From Natrialba sp. SSL1 (GTDB lineage: Archaea > Halobacteriota > Halobacteria > Halobacteriales > Natrialbaceae): a stretch of DNA of 64,000 nucleotides. Below, one piece after another: positions 17,393 through 26,129 of this stretch. The position numbers were made by a program, and so were the translations under genes. Numbering within the stretch: position 1 is the first letter of the stretch; each line of letters starts with the position of its first letter. The notes under the pieces were generated by a model. It worked only from the letters and a program-made list of their open reading frames with translations, was not told where the DNA came from and did no database searches. The stretch is from assembly GCF_001861355.1 (NCBI RefSeq), contig NZ_MASN01000040.1, positions 84,605-148,604 of the forward strand. Direction: 5' to 3'.

Positions 17393-18112
17393 ATGACCGA
17401 CAAGAGCGACTTCACAACAGGTGATAGTAATGACGACGCCCTCACAATGGGTGCCAACGACGCTGACAGCTTCACAGCAGGCACCGGTGAGGAAGACGCT
17501 ATTGGCAGCGAGACCGAGACCGAGACTGAGACTGAGACCAGCATCGATACCGGGAGCGAGAACCAGAGCGATACCACAACGAAACCAAATCTTCGAAAAG
17601 CACTCCTGTTACTCCTCGTCGGTGCCGGCGTCATCTGGCTCGGTTACTCCGACTACACCACTCAGGAGGAGCGCCTCGAGAACGCAGTCGAGGTCGACGC
17701 CGAAATCGTCGAGACGGACGTCGACCGACGGAGTTCAAGCAGCGGCAGTAGCGGCTCCACGTACTACCCCGTCGTCGAATTCGAATACACCTACGAGGAG
17801 TCGACGTACACCAGTTCGAATCTCCACGCGAGTGACTCTCGCAGCGGGCACTCGAGTCGGTCGGCAGCCCAGTCGATCGTCGCGGAGTACCCGGAGGGTG
17901 AACAGGTGACGGCGTATCTCGATCCAAGCGAGCCCGAGGCGGCGTTTCTCGAGACGGAGCAGTCGAACGCACCCGTCCTCTGGATGGTGTTGGGTGCGTT
18001 CTTCGGGCTGGTCGGGGTTGGAATGGTCGTGAAGGGGCAGTTAGCGAAGCGAGGGATCGACGATGACGAGGTCGAGGACGAGAACCGAAACGAGCAAACA
18101 ACGCGGCAGTAG
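17393..18112 (+). CDS. DUF3592-like membrane protein
   Basis: A 239-residue protein. An Asp/Thr-rich N-terminus with a TETETETET run (hexamer DNA repeat at 17510-17539) precedes a TM helix (ALLLLLVGAGVIWLGY), then an extracytoplasmic domain with VEVDAEIVETDVDRR, YYPVVEFEYTYEESTY, YPEGEQVTAYLDPSEPEAAFL, the usual DUF3592 pattern, and a second TM (VLWMVLGAFFGLVGVGMVV). Function is unknown. I start at MTDKSDF; 13 residues upstream look non-coding. Confidence 0.78.
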   Translation: MTDKSDFTTGDSNDDALTMGANDADSFTAGTGEEDAIGSETETETETETSIDTGSENQSDTTTKPNLRKALLLLLVGAGVIWLGYSDYTTQEERLENAVEVDAEIVETDVDRRSSSSGSSGSTYYPVVEFEYTYEESTYTSSNLHASDSRSGHSSRSAAQSIVAEYPEGEQVTAYLDPSEPEAAFLETEQSNAPVLWMVLGAFFGLVGVGMVVKGQLAKRGIDDDEVEDENRNEQTTRQ

Positions 18113-18199
18113 CACTATAGAGGGGCTGAAACCTGTGCAGAACAGACGTTGATCGAGAGCGTGCCCGAGACCGAACCGCCGCGCACATCGAACGAACCG

Positions 18200-19435
18200 C
18201 TACAGCAACCCGAGTTCGGAGCCGACCGTCCGGAACGCCTCCAGACACGTGATAATATCGTCGCGGTCGTGGGTCGCGATCGGCGCGACGCGGAGCCGGC
18301 TCTCACCTTCTGGCACCGCGGGCGGCCGAATCGGCGGAACGACGATCCCGCGGGCGCGAAGCCCGTCCGCGAACGCGAGCGCATCTCGTTGGTCGCCGAC
18401 GACAACGGGGAGAATCTGGGACTCACCCGGGATCGAGAACCCCATCGTCTCGAGTCCGTCCCGGAGATGCGCGACGTTCTCCCAGAGCTGTTCGCGCGCC
18501 TCGCTGTGGCGTGCGAGGTGAAGCGACTCGCTCGCGGCCGCGGCCGCCGTCGGTGCGAGTCCCGTCGAGAAGGCGAACGAGCGCGCCTCGTTGAGCAGAC
18601 TCTCGATGAGTGCGTCGCTGCCGGCGACGTAGCCGCCCTGGCTTGCAAGCGCCTTCGAGAGGGTCCCCATCTGGATGTGAACCTGGTCCTCGAGTCCCTC
18701 CGCCTGCACGACGCCGCCGCCGTCCACGTAGAGCCCCGTCGCGTGGGCCTCGTCGACCATTACCCACGCGCCGAACTCCTCGGCGAGGTCGCAGATTTCC
18801 GAGAGCGGCGCGACGGTGCCGTCGACGCTGAAGACGGTGTCCGTGACGATGAGCCAGGATTCGTCGTCGCTGTCTCCGTTCGTCCCCGTGCTGGCGTCGG
18901 CCGCGGCACGGGACTCGAGTGCATCGCGCAGACTCGCCGGATCGCAGTGGTCGTAGACGACGGTCTCACAGCCGGCGAGTCGGCAGCCGTCGATGAGACT
19001 CGCGTGGTTGCGTTCGTCGGAGAAGATGACGTCCGGCTCGAGTGCGGTGATCGTACCGACGTTCGCAGCGTAGCCGGAGGAGAACGCGAGCGCGCGCTCG
19101 GTGCCCTTGGTTTCGGCGAGCAGTCGCTCCAGGTCGTGGTGGACCATGGTATCGCCGGTGATGATGCGGCTCGCACCGGCACCAGTACCGACGGTGGCGG
19201 CGGCCTGTCGCGCCGCGTCCTGCACCCGCTGGTCGTCTGTCAACCCGAGGTAGTTGTTCGAGGAGAAGACGAGCGCCTCGTCGGCGTCGAGTACCGGCAG
19301 ATCGCCGCCGGCGGCGTCTGCGAAGTAGCCGCGCTCGGCGACCCGATCGACGGGGGAGAGCGTCCGTTTTTGCGCGCGTTCCTCGAGTGACCCCAGTCGG
19401 GCCTCGAGGTCGAACCCGCGGTCGCAGTCTTCCAT
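18200..19435 (-). CDS. bioF: 8-amino-7-oxononanoate synthase (alpha-oxoamine synthase family)
   Basis: A 411-residue PLP enzyme. BioF joins pimeloyl-CoA (or -ACP) with alanine in biotin synthesis. Landmarks are FSSNNYLGLTDDQRV (51-71), AGASRIITGD, NHASLIDGCRLAG, the PLP-contacting MVDEAHATGLYV, and the Schiff-base lysine Lys261 in MGTLSKALASQGGYV. No bioA, bioB or bioD lies in the window, so the close relative 2-amino-3-ketobutyrate CoA ligase cannot be excluded by context, but the N-terminus and RLRVAPIATHDRDDI ending fit BioF. A Ser/Asp insertion near 181-192 is a haloarchaeal loop. Confidence 0.85.
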   Translation of the reverse strand: MEDCDRGFDLEARLGSLEERAQKRTLSPVDRVAERGYFADAAGGDLPVLDADEALVFSSNNYLGLTDDQRVQDAARQAAATVGTGAGASRIITGDTMVHHDLERLLAETKGTERALAFSSGYAANVGTITALEPDVIFSDERNHASLIDGCRLAGCETVVYDHCDPASLRDALESRAAADASTGTNGDSDDESWLIVTDTVFSVDGTVAPLSEICDLAEEFGAWVMVDEAHATGLYVDGGGVVQAEGLEDQVHIQMGTLSKALASQGGYVAGSDALIESLLNEARSFAFSTGLAPTAAAAASESLHLARHSEAREQLWENVAHLRDGLETMGFSIPGESQILPVVVGDQRDALAFADGLRARGIVVPPIRPPAVPEGESRLRVAPIATHDRDDIITCLEAFRTVGSELGLL

Positions 19436-19521
19436 TCGCCTGAAGGGAGTCCGTGGCGTGGTTTTACTCTCACGGTTCCGTTCTCATAAGGAAGTTGGCA
19501 CGACGGGGCCCGTTACGGGAA

Positions 19522-20772
19522 TTATCGCGGTGTTTCGCTCCCCCACTTATCGAGTGCGGTCGCGAGTTCGGCGTGATCCTGCGCGTACTCCTCGAGTGGG
19601 ACGCCTTCGAGACTCGCGTCGGTAGCCTGCCGAAGCGCTTTCGCGCCGGCGTGGGTGCCGTCGGGGTGGCCGTGGATGCCACCGCCGGCCTGAATGCAGA
19701 TATCGGTACCGAGCGCGTCGATGAGTTGGTCGACGACGCCGGGGTGGAGGCCACCGGAGGCGACGGGGAGGACGGGGTTCAGCCCGTGACAGTCGCCGTG
19801 GAGCCAGTCGTTGATCCCAGGCGTGTCCTCGTTTGCGAGCTTGCCGAGTCCGGCGGTGCCGGTGTGAATGTGGTCGACGCCGCAGAGCCGGGAAAGCTGT
19901 GCGATGACACGCATGGAGACACCGTGGTGGTCCATGCGGTCGAAGGCAGCGTGCATGGCCCGGTGGGCGTGGATCGCGAGTCCGTGTTCCTCACACCGGT
20001 CGCGGACACTCTGGACGGCCGACCAGCCGCAGGTGATGATGTCGACCATGACGAAGCCGCCGCCGTGTTCGGCGACGAGGTCGACGCGCTCTACCATCTC
20101 GTTCGTCTCCGCCGTGACGTTCACGAGGTAGTCCTTGCGCTCGCCGACGTCCTCCTCGACGCGGTCGCGAGCGGCGAGACTCTCCGCGAGGCGGTCCTCG
20201 AACGGGTTGAAGTCCTGGTCGGTAAGATTCTCGTCGTCTTTCAATAGATCGACGCCGCCGCGCCAGGCCTCCTCGCCGACGCGGACGTGGGCGTCCGTCG
20301 AGAGGCCGACCTTGGGTTTCGGAACCGTCGCCAGAATCGGGCGGTCGCCGGCGTCGAGTTTCTCGCGTGCGACGCTCGTGCCGAACTGCGGGCCGGGGAA
20401 GCCCGACGTAATCGACTCGGGCCACTCGCAGTCCTCGAGTCGGATTGCGTCGACGGCTTTCATACCCATGATATTCCCCGCGATACAGGAGAGGATCTGC
20501 GGCATGCTGCCCGCCTCGAACAGTTCCGCGGGGTAGGCGACGGTGATCTCGTCGCCGTCGATTCCGCAGGCGACCGCGCCGAGATGAGTTAGTTCGTCCT
20601 CGTCGACGTGCAGGGCGGCCCACGTGCCGTTCGAGGACTCCGAGGCGACGCGGCTCGCGGCGGCTTCCATCGACATGCCTTCGGCTGGGTCGATGGTGAA
20701 GGTACAGACGAGGTCAGTCGAATCGGGGTCGTACTCGCGGTCGAGGAAATCGTCGTACTCGATGCCAGTCAT
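19522..20772 (-). CDS. rbcL: Form III ribulose-bisphosphate carboxylase large chain
   Basis: A 416-residue archaeal RuBisCO. Form III enzymes act in AMP/nucleoside salvage, turning ribulose-1,5-bisphosphate plus CO2 into two 3-phosphoglycerate; no small subunit is needed. Active-site motifs are complete: TVPKPKVGLS, the carbamylated Lys in GVDLLKDDEN, HAHRAMHAAF, DHIHTGTAGLGKL (loop 6 Lys), VASGGLHPG and QAGGGIHGHPDG. I choose MTGIEYDDF as start because the TATA-like box at 20799-20810 lies 27 bases upstream; an in-frame Met five codons earlier is too close to it. AMP phosphorylase and R15P isomerase genes are not in this window. A perfect 16-bp palindrome lies upstream. Confidence 0.95.
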   Translation of the reverse strand: MTGIEYDDFLDREYDPDSTDLVCTFTIDPAEGMSMEAAASRVASESSNGTWAALHVDEDELTHLGAVACGIDGDEITVAYPAELFEAGSMPQILSCIAGNIMGMKAVDAIRLEDCEWPESITSGFPGPQFGTSVAREKLDAGDRPILATVPKPKVGLSTDAHVRVGEEAWRGGVDLLKDDENLTDQDFNPFEDRLAESLAARDRVEEDVGERKDYLVNVTAETNEMVERVDLVAEHGGGFVMVDIITCGWSAVQSVRDRCEEHGLAIHAHRAMHAAFDRMDHHGVSMRVIAQLSRLCGVDHIHTGTAGLGKLANEDTPGINDWLHGDCHGLNPVLPVASGGLHPGVVDQLIDALGTDICIQAGGGIHGHPDGTHAGAKALRQATDASLEGVPLEEYAQDHAELATALDKWGSETPR

Positions 20773-20798
20773 GGTAGTCCTTGACATTCATCGCGGTG

Positions 20799-20810
20799 AC
20801 TAATAGTGTT
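20799..20810 (-). promoter_or_regulatory. TATA box of rbcL
   Basis: On the minus strand this reads AACACTATTAGT, 27 bases before the ATG at 20772. Spacing suggests a leaderless mRNA. Confidence 0.5.
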
Positions 20811-20822
20811 TGCGCGGATTTC

Positions 20823-20838
20823 GCTGACTGAAGTCAGC
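20823..20838. promoter_or_regulatory. Perfect palindrome upstream of rbcL (candidate operator)
   Basis: GCTGACT-GA-AGTCAGC is a perfect 7-bp inverted repeat with a 2-base centre. It sits 12 bases upstream of the rbcL TATA box, where archaeal activators commonly bind. The regulator is unknown. Confidence 0.5.
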
Positions 20839-21006
20839 AACCGGAGACGTATCCATTACTCCCGTCCCACTCCCAAAGACAGGATGTGTTAGACAGAAGT
20901 GACCATTCGTCCACCCACTCATCGCTATTCGGACGAGAACGGCCAATACACTAATACGGTACGTCTCATCTCGGACGTGACAGGAAAAATTGCAAAAATT
21001 AATTAG

Positions 21007-21017
21007 CTATTATAATA
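21007..21017 (+). promoter_or_regulatory. TATA box of acidic protein gene
   Basis: CTATTATAATA in a very AT-rich stretch, 20 bases before the ATG at 21038. Confidence 0.5.
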
Positions 21018-21037
21018 CAGTGTGACTGTGAGCGTGC

Positions 21038-21925
21038 ATGACCGATAGTACGACCGACGACAACGCGGGGGATGGCGGCGTCGACGTCGGCGGGCACGGG
21101 ACGGATCTCTTTGGCGAGATGACCGACGACGTGTTCGGCGGGCCGGCAGTCGACGAGGACGAGACCAGGCGACACGCCAGCGAGACCGACGACGATGGAA
21201 CAGCGACGGCCGAGGAGACCGACGGCGCCGACGAAACCAGCACTGACACCACCGGGACTAGCGACGGCGTCGCCGACCAGACCGCAGCCTCCGTCTTCGG
21301 TCAGCTCAAAGGCGACGACGAAGCCGCCGTCGACGACGTCCTCGACGAGGACAGCCCGGACGATATCATCGCAAGCGCCGACGAGGAACCTGACGAGCAC
21401 CCCGGCGACGACCTCGAGGGCCTGCTGGCAGACGAAGGGGAACTCGAGGAACTGTTGCTCACGGGCCGGACGAAAGAACAGGAGTTCCTCTGGGTTGACA
21501 CTGGTGAGTCGGTGGAGGCAGACGAGACAGTGACGGAGTCGGAAGGAGAGTCTGAGTCCGGAGCCGGAACGGGAGCCGACTCTGAGACAGGAACTCCTGG
21601 CGCCGGACCAGATCCTGACGCGTCCGCCACGGACGAATCGGTCGATGCACACGCCGACGCTGCTGACACACCTGCTGACTCCCCGCGGGTCGTTGACGAC
21701 GGTCCGATTACGGACCGCGCTGTCGACGAGACGAACGATGAGCGCACTGTCGACGACTCTGCAGCCATCGAGGGTGAGACGGGCACAGACACAGAGAGGG
21801 ATAGAGATAGCGAGCCCGAGCCAGACGCAGAGGTAGACACAGAGACAGACACAGAAACAGACACAAACACAAACACCGATGGCGTCCTCACCCGCCTCCG
21901 CACCACCGTCGGCAACCTCTTCTGA
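21038..21925 (+). CDS. Acidic, largely disordered protein of unknown function
   Basis: A 295-residue protein with no domain I recognise. Most of it is Asp/Glu/Thr/Ser/Gly and likely disordered in low salt. Two less repetitive patches stand out: TDLFGEMTDDVFGGPAVDED near residues 22-41, and DDLEGLLADEGELEELLLTG followed by RTKEQEFLWVDTGESVEAD near 123-161, both with short hydrophobic motifs that look like binding segments. It ends with a Thr-Asp/Glu run and a basic-hydrophobic tail, VLTRLRTTVGNLF. The ends suggest an adaptor that binds partners through short linear motifs, which is inference. It has its own strong TATA box. Confidence 0.75.
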   Translation: MTDSTTDDNAGDGGVDVGGHGTDLFGEMTDDVFGGPAVDEDETRRHASETDDDGTATAEETDGADETSTDTTGTSDGVADQTAASVFGQLKGDDEAAVDDVLDEDSPDDIIASADEEPDEHPGDDLEGLLADEGELEELLLTGRTKEQEFLWVDTGESVEADETVTESEGESESGAGTGADSETGTPGAGPDPDASATDESVDAHADAADTPADSPRVVDDGPITDRAVDETNDERTVDDSAAIEGETGTDTERDRDSEPEPDAEVDTETDTETDTNTNTDGVLTRLRTTVGNLF

Positions 21926-22230
21926 CCGCTCTCGAACGCAATCACGGACACGCCTCGCTACTGTCGGTACTCGAGTACCCCGTCATCGACTCATACTAGC
22001 ACCTCTGTTGCTATCCCGTCGGGCTGAGACCACTCGCTGTGCCGTGTTACAGTGAGTGTTCGAGGCCACGCCAGCGTAGATTCGCCGTACGGAACAGCCC
22101 GTGATTGCAAGCGGGGGGCGGATTGGCGCTGGAGAAGAACGGTACCTACGGATGAGTGGCAACGACTATCAGTTGACATCTAGGGCGATGACCGAATACA
22201 CCTTTAGGCGCTCGCGTGTCGCGTGCTACC
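21926..22230. other. Intergenic region without recognisable gene
   Basis: It contains a 14-bp perfect palindrome, GGTACTCGAGTACC (21967-21980), which embeds the window-wide ACTCGAGT motif, and a G run near 22114. I see no credible gene; the upstream sequence of the membrane protein at 22231 starts near 22190. Confidence 0.5.
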
Positions 22231-22521
22231 ATGGGGAAAGAGTATCGAACGACGCCCAACCCGCCGGAAGAGCCCACAGAACGGAGCGTTACTGATGCGG
22301 ACGAGTCGATGACGGCGGTGCGACGGGGTGCCTGGGTTGCGACCTCGTCGCTGTTCGGTCTGGCGTTCCTCGTCGTCGCGCTGATGCAGGTAACGCGCCT
22401 GTTTGCGACCTCCTCGCCCTACGGCGGATTCGGTGTCGTCGACGGCTTCGTCATCGGCGTCGTCGTGCTCGCGTTTATCGCGGGGCTGGCCGTTGGTCGT
22501 CGCGAGCTCGCGGCGGGATAG
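22231..22521 (+). CDS. Small membrane protein, two TM helices
   Basis: A 96-residue protein. The first 35 residues are polar (MGKEYRTTPNPPEEPTE), followed by a TM helix (WVATSSLFGLAFLVVALMQV), a short loop with FATSSPYGGFG, and a second TM helix (VDGFVIGVVVLAFIAGLAVG). MGKEYRT is the start because the five upstream codons look like 5' sequence. No recognised family. A short 9-bp repeat (GGTGTCGGC) follows its stop. Confidence 0.68.
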   Translation: MGKEYRTTPNPPEEPTERSVTDADESMTAVRRGAWVATSSLFGLAFLVVALMQVTRLFATSSPYGGFGVVDGFVIGVVVLAFIAGLAVGRRELAAG

Positions 22522-22542
22522 CTGAGCATCGACGGGGCCAAC

Positions 22543-22567
22543 GGTGTCGGCGGTGTCGGCGGTGTCG
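22543..22567. repeat. Short 9-bp tandem repeat
   Basis: GGTGTCGGC occurs twice in a row, followed by a partial third copy (GGTGTCG), in the spacer before the methyltransferase gene. Confidence 0.6.
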
Positions 22568-22735
22568 ACACTCGAGACCGGAGACCGAATCCAGCAGACC
22601 GAGCCTACGACTCTTGTTCTTTTCAACGACGGTGAGTCGGCTGTGAGGCAGTGGCGAGCGAGTACGCAGAGCGCAACAGCACCCTCACGAGGACAAACGC
22701 AGCTTTGACACGGGGTGGGTCTCCATTGGTAGCTA

Positions 22736-23728
22736 ATGAGTACAGACGTGGATTTACGGGAGTTCGTCCCCGACAGTTGCGCGGATCTGCTCGAGCGCAC
22801 TGACGGGGAGCTGAAGTCTGCACTCCCCGAACTCGCGCGGGACAGGGGACGAATGGGGGAGGTAGACCAGGCCGTCAACGCGCTCCCGTCACATCACGAA
22901 CTCCACCGCGGCGATGCGCGGGACCTCTCGATGGTGCCCGACGAGAGCATCGAACTCGTCGTCACCTCGCCGCCGTACTTCGATATCAAAGATTACGAGA
23001 ACGGCACCGGCGGCGAGGACCAGCTGGGGGATATCGATGGCTACGAGGCGTTCAACGACGAAATCGACCGCGTCTGGGAGCAGTGCTACGAGAAGCTCGT
23101 CCCCGGCGGCCGCATGTGCATCGTCGTCGGCGACGTGCTCCGCTCGCGCAGCGACCACGGCCGCCACCGCGTCCTCCCGCTGCACGCCACCATTCAGGAG
23201 CGCTGTACCGACATCGGCTTCGACAATCTCGCGCCGATCATCTGGTACAAGATCGGCAACTCGAGTCTCGAAGCCGGCGGCAACGCGCGCTTTCTCGGCA
23301 AACCGTACGAACCCGGTGCCGTCATCAAAAACGATATCGAGTACATTCTGCTCTTTCGCAAACCCGGCGACTACCGCTCCCCAACTGTCGCAGAGCGCGT
23401 CCTGAGCCTGATCGAGGCCGACCGCCACCAGACGATGTTCCGCCAGCTCTGGACCGACATCACCGGCGAAGCACAGACCGACCACCCTGCACCCTATCCC
23501 GCATCGCTCGCTGAACGGCTCATCCGCATGTTCTCGTTCGTCCGCGACACCGTCCTCGACCCGTTCGCCGGTTCCGGCTCGACGGCCGTCGGCGCGACCC
23601 GCTGTGGCCGGGACTCGATTTCGGTCGAACTCGAGGAGGAGTACTTCGAGATCGCGAAACAACGGGTCGAACGCGAGCGGGGGACGCTGACGAATTATCG
23701 GAACGTGTCGGTGGAGACCTTTCGGTAG
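22736..23728 (+). CDS. Orphan site-specific DNA methyltransferase (beta class, probable N4-cytosine; Zim/CTAG-type candidate)
   Basis: A 330-residue SAM-dependent DNA methyltransferase. Motif IV TSPPYFDIKDYENG (77-90) precedes motif I DPFAGSGST (275-283), the order of the beta class. SPPY rather than DPPY is the usual signature of N4-cytosine enzymes. The region between contains the target recognition domain with WYKIGNSSLEAGGNARFLG. No restriction endonuclease is adjacent, so it is an orphan. Haloarchaea carry a conserved orphan CTAG methyltransferase (zim), and this protein fits in size and class; that assignment is inference. sucD is convergent downstream. Confidence 0.88.
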   Translation: MSTDVDLREFVPDSCADLLERTDGELKSALPELARDRGRMGEVDQAVNALPSHHELHRGDARDLSMVPDESIELVVTSPPYFDIKDYENGTGGEDQLGDIDGYEAFNDEIDRVWEQCYEKLVPGGRMCIVVGDVLRSRSDHGRHRVLPLHATIQERCTDIGFDNLAPIIWYKIGNSSLEAGGNARFLGKPYEPGAVIKNDIEYILLFRKPGDYRSPTVAERVLSLIEADRHQTMFRQLWTDITGEAQTDHPAPYPASLAERLIRMFSFVRDTVLDPFAGSGSTAVGATRCGRDSISVELEEEYFEIAKQRVERERGTLTNYRNVSVETFR

Positions 23729-23821
23729 CCAGAGTTGCGTTCCGACTCACGGACGTGGGTCGAGCTGAATCGAACGGTACGACAGAACACAAAAACCGCA
23801 AAACGGAGCGCGTGTCCGCGC

Positions 23822-24694
23822 TCAGGCGATGAACTCTTCGATGTGGTCTGCGACTTCTTCTGGCGTGTCGCCGACGGGGACGCCCGCGTCGTTCAGCGCG
23901 TTAATCTTGCTCTCTGCGGTGCCAGTCCCGGAGCCGGAGACGATTGCACCGGCGTGGCCCATGCGCTTTCCTGGCGGTGCCGTGCGGCCGGCGATGAAGC
24001 CAGCGACCGGCGTATCGACGTGCTCGTCGATGAACGCTGCTGCCTCTTCTTCGTCCTCGCCGCCGATCTCACCGCACATGACGATCGCTTCCGTCTCGTC
24101 GTCGTTCTCGAAGAGCTCGAGTGCGTCGACGAAGTCGGTGCCGATGATCGGGTCGCCGCCGATGCCGATGGCGGTGGTCTGCCCGATGCCGCGGTTGGTC
24201 AGGTTGTCGACGACCTGGTAGGTCAGCGTCCCGGAGCGCGAGACGAGACCGACCTTCCCCTCGGAGAAGATGTTGCCGGGGAGAATACCGAGTTTTGCCT
24301 CGCCGGGCGTGATGAGGCCGGGACAGTTCGGACCGACGAGTCGGGTGTCGGTTTCCGAGAGGCGCTTGTTGACCTTCGCCATATCCTGGGTCGGGATACC
24401 CTCCGTGATTGCGACGGCGAGGTCGAGGTCGGAGTCGAGCGCTTCGAAGATGGCGTCGCCCGCGAACGCCGGCGGGACGAAGATGACCGAGGTGTCTGCG
24501 TTCTCTTCCTCGACGGCCTCGTGGACCGTGTCGTAGACCGGCACGCCGGCGGCCTCCTGGCCGCCCTTGCCGGGGACCGCACCGGCGACGACGTTGGTGC
24601 CGTACTCCATCATCTGTTCGGCGTGGAACTTGCCTTCCCCGCCCGTAATTCCCTGTACCACGACGCGCGTGTCGTCGTCGACTAGCACACTCAT
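23822..24694 (-). CDS. sucD: Succinyl-CoA synthetase (ADP/GDP-forming) alpha subunit
   Basis: SucD carries the CoA site and the phosphorylated histidine of the TCA-cycle enzyme that makes ATP or GTP from succinyl-CoA. At 290 residues it has full length. The CoA loop is [11 protein letters not shown], the central region is [19 protein letters not shown] with [13 protein letters not shown], and the phospho-His lies in [15 protein letters not shown]. The start overlaps the stop of sucC by one base (TAATG), so the two are translated as a unit. Gene order sucC-sucD is the usual one. Confidence 0.97.
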   Translation of the reverse strand: MSVLVDDDTRVVVQGITGGEGKFHAEQMMEYGTNVVAGAVPGKGGQEAAGVPVYDTVHEAVEEENADTSVIFVPPAFAGDAIFEALDSDLDLAVAITEGIPTQDMAKVNKRLSETDTRLVGPNCPGLITPGEAKLGILPGNIFSEGKVGLVSRSGTLTYQVVDNLTNRGIGQTTAIGIGGDPIIGTDFVDALELFENDDETEAIVMCGEIGGEDEEEAAAFIDEHVDTPVAGFIAGRTAPPGKRMGHAGAIVSGSGTGTAESKINALNDAGVPVGDTPEEVADHIEEFIA

Positions 24695-25845
24695 TATTCG
24701 TTCACCTCCTCGGCGTACGCGACGGTACGCTCGACCGCGTCCTCGAGTGTCTGTTCGACAGTCACGAGGTCTTCGTTCAGAATCTCCATGCCTTCCTCCC
24801 AGTTGGTGCCGGCGAGACGGACGACGACCGGCTTCGGGATTTCGTCGAACTGCTCGAGTGCCTCGTTGATCCCCTTGGCGACCTCGTCGCCGCGGGTGAT
24901 GCCGCCGAAGATGTTGAAGACGACGCTGTCGACGTTGTCGTCGGAGAAGACCATATCAAGCGCGTTGGCGATGCGTGCTGCCTTCGCGCCACCGCCGACG
25001 TCCAAGAAGTTCGCTGGCTCGCCGCCGTAGTAGTCGACGAGGTCGAGCGTGGTCATGACGAGACCGGCACCGTTGCCGATGATACCGACGTTGCCCTCGA
25101 GACGGACGTAGTCGAAGCCGTACTCGTCTGCCTTCTGCTCGAGTTCGTCGCCGCCGCTTGCAGCTTCTTCTTCCATCTCGGCCAGCTCGGGCTGGCGGAA
25201 GAGGGCGTCTTCGTCGATGTTCATCACGGCGTCGGCTGCGATGACCTCGTCGTCAGCCGTGACCATCAGCGGGTTGATTTCGGCGTCGGAACCGTCGCGG
25301 CTCTCCCAAAGATCGTAGAGGGTGGTGAGAACGCTCGCGACGTCGTTGGCGACGCTCTTGTCGACACCGGCGTCGTAGACGGCCTTGCGGGCCTGGAACG
25401 GATGCATGCCGAACGCGGGGTCGATGTGCTCGCGGGCGATCGCGTCGGGGTCCTCCTCGGCGACCTCCTCGATGTTGACTCCACCCTTGGTGGAGACCAT
25501 AGCGACGGGCTTGCCCTCGCCGCGGTCCATCGTGATGCCGACGTAGAGTTCGTCGGTGAAGTCGACCGCTTCCTCGACGAGAACCTGTCCGACGTGGTAG
25601 CCCTTGAGGTCCATGCCGATGATGGACTCGGCGGCCTCACGGGCCTCCTCGTCGTTCTCGACGAGTTCAATCCCGCCGGCCTTGCCGCGGCCGCCGACCT
25701 GTACCTGCGCCTTGACTGCGACTGGATACCCGATCTCTTCGGCCGCGGTCAGTACACCGTCGACGTCAGAGGCGAGTTGGGACGACGGCGTGGGGACGCC
25801 GGCGTCGGCGAAGACCTGCTTCGCCTGGTACTCGTGCAGTTTCAT
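24694..25845 (-). CDS. sucC: Succinyl-CoA synthetase beta subunit
   Basis: SucC holds the ATP-grasp nucleotide site and completes the heteromer with SucD. The 383-residue protein begins [23 protein letters not shown]-grasp landmarks are [46 protein letters not shown] and [36 protein letters not shown] is the conserved C-terminal phosphohistidine-facing loop. A Met two codons upstream is also possible, but the family starts at MKLHEYQ. Co-transcribed with sucD. Confidence 0.97.
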   Translation of the reverse strand: MKLHEYQAKQVFADAGVPTPSSQLASDVDGVLTAAEEIGYPVAVKAQVQVGGRGKAGGIELVENDEEAREAAESIIGMDLKGYHVGQVLVEEAVDFTDELYVGITMDRGEGKPVAMVSTKGGVNIEEVAEEDPDAIAREHIDPAFGMHPFQARKAVYDAGVDKSVANDVASVLTTLYDLWESRDGSDAEINPLMVTADDEVIAADAVMNIDEDALFRQPELAEMEEEAASGGDELEQKADEYGFDYVRLEGNVGIIGNGAGLVMTTLDLVDYYGGEPANFLDVGGGAKAARIANALDMVFSDDNVDSVVFNIFGGITRGDEVAKGINEALEQFDEIPKPVVVRLAGTNWEEGMEILNEDLVTVEQTLEDAVERTVAYAEEVNE

Positions 25846-26129
25846 AGCCATTCGAACGGCCGTTCTGACCTTGCTTAAATCCTGTTAGTTTCCACTCGCG
25901 GCGTGATATCTGCCTGTTACGTGGATGGCGACTGTCTCGGACACACGGCAGCAGCCAGCCCACGCAGACCGCGGACCGAAGGGTTTGACTCCCGACGGAT
26001 CCAAACGTACTCCGTGTTCACTCCAGCTGTCTCGGCAGTGTCGACACCGACGCCCCGGGCGACGACGTCCGACCCGACGACAGCCTTCCCCCACCAACCC
26101 ACACCCGCCACTCCCAGCGAAGGGTACCC

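Noticed and set aside
18149..19390. 413-codon plus-strand open frame opposite bioF
   Set aside because: Arg/Val/Glu-rich antisense shadow; BioF motifs on the minus strand are complete.
22736..23728. Restriction-modification system
   Set aside because: Only the methyltransferase is present; the flanking genes are sucD and a small membrane protein, with no endonuclease or specificity subunit.
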